The notes beneath the pieces were generated by a model, which saw only the letters and a program-made list of their open reading frames with translations, did not search any database and was not told where the DNA came from. 64,000 bases of DNA from Marchantia polymorpha subsp. ruderalis (lineage: Eukaryota > Streptophyta > Marchantiopsida > Marchantiales > Marchantiaceae), in contig AP031355.1 in assembly GCA_037833965.1 (NCBI GenBank), positions 7,031,501-7,095,500 on the forward strand, given 5' to 3'. Both the position numbers and the translations under genes were made by a program. This document shows positions 58,958 to 64,000 of this stretch, piece after piece (position 1 is the first letter of the stretch; each line of letters begins with the position of its first letter).

Positions 58958-61100
58958 GATCGATAAATTGATAAAAATTATTCGCTCGATGTACTTGACC
59001 AAGCGAAAACACATAAGTCGATCAGCCAGCTGCGGATGATCTTTTAGACAGACGAAATTGTACACGAGCGCCAACAACTGGCCACTTCGCTTCTGAGGTA
59101 CCAAAAGCAGAGGGGCGAAAATGCTCCAGACCAATTGGGAGGAGAATGGTACCTAGGAGTGGGTCGGGATAGCAAGTCGGAGCTGGTTATACAGAAAGAT
59201 GAAATGCTAAAGTTTGAAACAAAAACACTACTCCCAGAAATTTCCGTCACATAGAGAAGCCGGGAAGACGGAAACATATAGCTTGGACTTCACCGAGGAA
59301 CGGCATACGGAACGCAGAAAAGGTCCAATGCAGTTAAAAGGTTCGAGCCAGATGGTTTCTCGAGCTAAACCGAGCCACCGTCTCACTCGTCCGTTCGAAA
59401 GAAAATTGTCGAAGTTCATAAAATCCACAACCAAGAATGAGTTCTTTCGGACGGCAAGCTTCATAAGACCAAAGCACAACCTGCGAAGCGAGTATCGCCC
59501 GCTCCTCCTTCCTCTGCCGCAGAGACTGGGGCCGGTGAGCAACCAACAGCTCGTACTTGTCCTCGACCAAACTCGGGAGATGCAAGGAGTATCGCCCGAG
59601 GAAGACCTCCGTCTCCCAAACCGAGCGAGACGCCACAATCGCAGATGGAAAAGGTGCTAAAGAAGGCTTGCCACCAGGCTTGCTGAAAGAGCATCCGCAG
59701 AAGCAGCAGCCAAGCTCCGGCACCTACGCCAGTCTCCTGCCTGCTCTGCTCTCATGAGCGCAGTACGTCCTCCACCTCTTTTCCTTCTCCTCCTGCGTCC
59801 CTCCCTCCCTGCCTGTCTTGCTATTCCGTCCGCATCGCCGTCTTCCAAGAAATGTAACTGCGCGAACAAACACACACTTCTCCGACGCTTCTAACTCGGC
59901 TCCAGCGCTGGGGCAAATAAAATCGACCCGCCGCTGCTGTACAAACGAGCTCCCCTCCTCTCGGCGCGACGGCGCGGCCCCGGCGCTAAACGACCACCTG
60001 CATCGTCGGCAGGTGAGGCGAAAGGGAGCGCCAGCAGCAGCAGCAGCAGCAGCAGACAGGACGGGCAGAAATATCGAAGCAAATGCAAAAGAAATTGCAA
60101 ACAAATGCTCCGCTCTTGTCAGCGAATGTCGTGCTCCCCTCTCTCCCAGTAAGACCTCCCCTCCCCCTCCCTCCCTCCCTCTCTCTCGGGCCTCGCCTCT
60201 CTCTCTCTCTCTCTCTCTCTCCTCCTTTCGTCGCCCTGCTGGCCCGACTTCCCACATCCCACTCCTCCACTTCCGTCCTCGCCGTCCGGACGCTTCGTTT
60301 GTCCCTCGGTCCGGAACCGGCGGAGCCTGTCGCCATCTCGCCTTCTTCTCCTCCTCCTCCTCCTCCTGCTCCGCATTCTCCGTCCGTCGATCCTCCGCGG
60401 AGCGTTCCCGCCATCAATGTCCTTCACTCTCGTAACCCGAGTGGGAGCTTCGTACCACGGCGCGGGCCGGACGGCTGCTTAATTTACCGGCGACCTGCTC
60501 TCAGGGACATAATGCGCGGCAGAGTTGGTGATTTTTCCCCGGCCAGTAGGTTCACATGTGACCATCCAACCGTCAATCTAATCATCGTCAAATTATTGCC
60601 CGCATGAGTCGGCAGTCGCCTCGACGGATATCGGCTCTGACCGCCGGTCAGACTCAGAAAGTCTCGGCAGGTTGCGGCGCTTCCTTCTTCGTATAAGAAC
60701 GGCGGGCTCCTGCGGGAACTACGATCCTCCACCGTTTAGCTGGTGCTCTCGTACGGTGAAGATCTCGCTTCGATCTTGAGTCTTCTCGAGACTTTTCTCA
60801 TTGTATTCTCCTTCGTATTGCGGTCGGTGCATTTTCCTGTCACCCATGTCCGGCATTCTCCTCACGACTAATGTCGATGTTATATCGTTGTCAGTATCTT
60901 GACCCTCCTTTTAGTATAATAAGTGTTCATTCGGTACAATTGTTGAGCAATCATTTTCCTAACATGTGCCGAATCGCGCGCGTGATTTCCTCCTGCCGCA
61001 CTACAGGATACACCCTAGCTTGGCTTTTTGACCAACCTTTTGTATTCCATCAGCGCTTGAACATTCCAACCGAGAACTGTTCATGTCTCAACCTACTTGC
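58958..61100. other. GC-rich, low-complexity upstream zone
   Basis: 59.2-60.7 kb is GC-rich with CTC/TCC runs, a CT run at ~60197-60221 and a CAG run. Long open frames occur on both strands but are driven by low-complexity composition and contain no recognised domain. A promoter or first-exon zone is likely; its gene is not identified. Confidence 0.45.
60031..60055. repeat. CAG trinucleotide repeat
   Basis: About eight CAG units in a GC-rich stretch; not in a recognised coding exon. Confidence 0.85.
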
Positions 61101-62584
61101 TCGACTGCATTTATGTTTTTAGTAAAGTGTTGTATCTTTCGCTTAACCCCATCCCAATGCGAGGCGTAGTAAAGTTCAAGATCTGGAGCCGAAGGGCATC
61201 TACCAATGTCGGTATTATAATGGCAAAATTATGTGTGTACATTCGGCATAAGTCACGACCAGCAAGAGCTGTAACAGGTCGGATCTGTGTTCCTCATCTT
61301 ATCCTCTTCTCGAAAGTACTGTGGGATTTGGAGATCTTACCGGACATTACTATTTCTCCCGGGCACTCGTCTCGTGGTTTGGCATGGGTGGGTATACTTT
61401 CCCATGTCGACTGAAGGTATACGATGGAGGATCGCCTGTCCTAACGATTCTGACTATCGAAGGTTTCTTCCTGCATTGGACCTCTAATTCCCAATTGGAA
61501 GCTTTGCAGTCCATGATATACGGTATATCCCAATAAACATACCGTTCAGAAGATATTTCAGGTTTGGCTGGAATTCTTAATGTATAATCTCGGGGTAAGA
61601 TTGAGAGTACAACAAAGCCTCATGTGAGCTTTATCTTTTGCTCGAGGCTACTCTACTCTACTCAGTTGTTACGTTTTTTCTATCAATCTATGGGTGACTC
61701 AATAACATTACAGCTGTTAGTGTATCGACGAGATTATTTGCCTTTTTTTGTTCATTCTCTATCCATGTCACCAATCCTATCATCCATGAGTTGTCATCAA
61801 TAGTTCATAAGCATAATCGGTCCCACTTTCAGGGAAACAAACGTTCTAGCCTTTCATGGATTTGTTCCAAGTGGTGAGATTAGTCGCAAGAATTGGCATA
61901 ATATTTTAGATAAGCTAGGTGTCATTAATTTGTAACCATGGGCGATGAAGAAAACGCATGAAACATTTGAGCAATTGAGGAGCTATGATTATGTCTACAA
62001 TTTTGCATATTTTTCATGTATCATTGTTCTTTCCCACGACCATCTTTCTTTGCATCAGTTTCATGTCGCCGCATACCTCCACTTCACATTGTCAATCAAT
62101 CCTACGAAAATCTTATTACATTAAAGTTAAATTAACTTTTGATGAGGTTTGGAAGTGCACATGTATTTTTCAACTCACCTTGAAAACTTAATGTTATAAC
62201 ATACATAGCAGAAGCCAACAATTTACATCAAATCTGCAGCCCTACCAGACTATAAGCATCCGCAGCAAACTAAGCCCACCTATACTACCCAAATTCTTGG
62301 TTGGATCTTGACAAACGATGCGTTAGCATTACTTATGCACACCCATAGAAAAATAATGTCACGCAAAACCCATGGGCACCCAATGTTGGGCTATGATACA
62401 TATTAAATGCAAATCACTAAATCAACTATAGATCCAATATCTTTAACAGTTTTCATAACAAGACTTAATTTAAAGAAAAACACATGTTAGCAACTTTTAT
62501 TCTCATTGTTCTACAAGTACATTACAGATGAAATATATATATTTTTTAAATGACATTAAACAATTTTCATGTATTGACGTAATC

Positions 62585-62606
62585 ATATATATATATATAT
62601 ATATAT
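62585..62606. repeat. AT dinucleotide microsatellite
   Basis: Eleven AT units. Confidence 0.8.
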
Positions 62607-63828
62607 GTTTTTATTGCAATCAAGTTAATTATCAATATTTAACTCTTTATGCACACTTACAAGAAAATACCATCTTCCGAATAATTTTGATTATTATTGA
62701 ATTTTCAAGATGTTAAAAAACAATAAATTTGACATGTGTGTACGTCATGGAAGTGCATAAACAATAAGATATGTCATGCCACTCAATTTCGGTAAACAAA
62801 TAGAATCTACACCCATGAAAGATTTCCACTTCCAACAAAGTGAATTGATGATCAATTTACCTATGCAAGAATTCACATTGAGATTTGATTTTCTTCTACT
62901 CCATTTGCTATTATAAATAAATGTTATCACGCTATGCTAGCGAGACATTTTCTTCTATAATATTGCGATTCTTAATTTCAACTATGTGTTTGATTGCATA
63001 ATAGATGGAATTTGATAATGGTATATATTGAAAAGCAATTGAGTTAGTGGATATTATTTCATTTGCTTCTTTTCTTTATGTGGAGTACGAATTGGATTCA
63101 GAGTCGTACAATGACCATGAATCCATTTGTACGACGTAAATCTGATGGTGATATTATTTGATCCAAAGTCCTTACCTACACTTTCTTAAGACCTAAAGTT
63201 TCTTACACCTAAAGCTTAAAGAGGTATTCCGATGCATTTTTTCATACACATGTTTTGCATATAAGTTCTTAATTGCAGGTCTATAGATATTTACCTATTC
63301 CACTAAATTCCAAAATTAACAAAAGATAACAAGTATCGCTCAACAAGAAAGTAGATCCTCACTTCAAACTTACATCAAATCAGATATGTGGTTAGTAAGT
63401 TTCATTGGAGAAATATATTCATAGAATGTAAATTTGTACCAGCGATCATGACTACAAAACAGATATTTAAATTTTTTTAAAGAAAAAAGGAGCATCAACA
63501 CTAGTGGTGCTATTCTCGTGCACCTTTTACCACATGGGGTGAGTCTAATGGTTATCCATGTTAATTAAACTTTTAAAACGTCATTTCAGGTGGTTGTTGT
63601 TAATTCCGGACTTTCTGTGTATCAAGATAATACTCCAGCAACTCCAAGGATTAGCCAATTTCCTTATTCTTGGTATGCAGAGACCTTGTTGTTCATATTC
63701 TTGTCCATTTCTCTCCTCGGTCATGATTGCTAACATTACGACGGTTGCATTCCACTTTGAGTGTGTTTCTTTGTAGTTTGCGGTAGTATATAGGGTAAAT
63801 CAGATACATTAGACATATTTGGGATTGT

Positions 63829-63873
63829 CATGATAATGGGGCCACGGTTAGCCCCATTATCATGCCGCTAACC
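63829..63873. repeat. Nested overlapping inverted repeats
   Basis: CATGATAATGGGGC (63829-63842) and GCCCCATTATCATG (63851-63864) pair perfectly around CACGGTTA. The loop and right arm start GGTTAGC (63846-63852), which can alternatively pair with GCTAACC (63867-63873). The two structures are mutually exclusive. Confidence 0.7.
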
Positions 63874-64000
63874 CCACCTACCCGATTGGTTTCATGTGTC
63901 TTCCGATGCTTTTTGCTATCTTACATGCTCCTTTGTCGGGTACTTTGAGGATATAGATGGCATCGAATAGCAGACAGGTACTCGGTACCTTTGTTTGTTC

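Larger units (their letters stand above)
61101..64000. other. AT-rich intergenic DNA, no gene seen
   Basis: Only short frames, an AT microsatellite (62585-62606) and the inverted repeats at 63829-63873. No transposon protein or RNA gene recognised. Confidence 0.55.

Noticed and set aside
59724..60607. Long overlapping frames on both strands
   Set aside because: They are Ser/Pro/Leu or Arg/Glu-rich translations of CT-rich low-complexity DNA and show no domain.

Overview
This window looks like nuclear DNA of a land plant, probably a bryophyte and possibly a liverwort. Three kinds of evidence support a plant. The spliced genes have GT-AG introns. Two nucleus-encoded proteins, anthranilate phosphoribosyltransferase and ribosomal protein S17, carry plastid transit peptides. 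A decayed piece of plastid rpoB is inserted in the DNA. The liverwort guess rests mainly on the bryophyte-like wording of that rpoB remnant and is an inference.

Layout, left to right. 1-589 (-): 5' part of the gene for cytosolic ribosomal protein uS5 (RPS2), running off the left edge. 2506-5356 (+): inositol-pentakisphosphate 2-kinase (IPK1), seven exons, head-to-head with uS5 across a 1.9 kb shared upstream region. 7093-8304 (-): intronless plastid anthranilate phosphoribosyltransferase. 8.3-13.3 kb: AT-rich DNA with foldbacks and an rpoB insertion that is itself split by a small MITE-like element. 13.3-14.4 kb: two weakly supported small genes. 14560-16926 (+): a 788-residue protein with a ParB/sulfiredoxin-like N-terminus and an AT-hook. 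17-37 kb: about 20 kb with no recognisable gene, only microsatellites, hairpins and a few orphan ORFs, including a candidate secreted-peptide precursor. 37393-39120 (+): a GC-rich intronless gene for a predicted membrane protein with WD40-like blades. 42992-43432 (-): plastid ribosomal protein S17. 45869-48693 (-): sorting nexin 2-type PX-BAR protein, five exons. 49-54 kb: AT-rich DNA with a 97-bp tandem repeat and clustered hairpins. 54124-58441 (-): a HESO1-like terminal nucleotidyltransferase, ten exons, with an exact 75-bp coding duplication. 58.5-64 kb: a long CT microsatellite, a GC-rich leader-like zone, then AT-rich DNA with a nested inverted repeat.

The genes do not form an operon or an obvious pathway cluster. 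They are ordinary single genes for translation (cytosolic and plastid), inositol phosphate metabolism, tryptophan synthesis, endosomal sorting and small-RNA or mRNA tail metabolism. The exon models for IPK1, the sorting nexin and the HESO1-like gene were built by eye from family resemblance and checked for splice signals and unbroken reading phase. No transcript evidence was available. I did not find a convincing new multi-gene system. The most interesting items are the ParB-like/AT-hook fusion, the Asn-to-Ser change in the anthranilate phosphoribosyltransferase active-site motif, the duplicated block in the uridylyltransferase tail, the nested rpoB/MITE insertion and the candidate peptide precursor.
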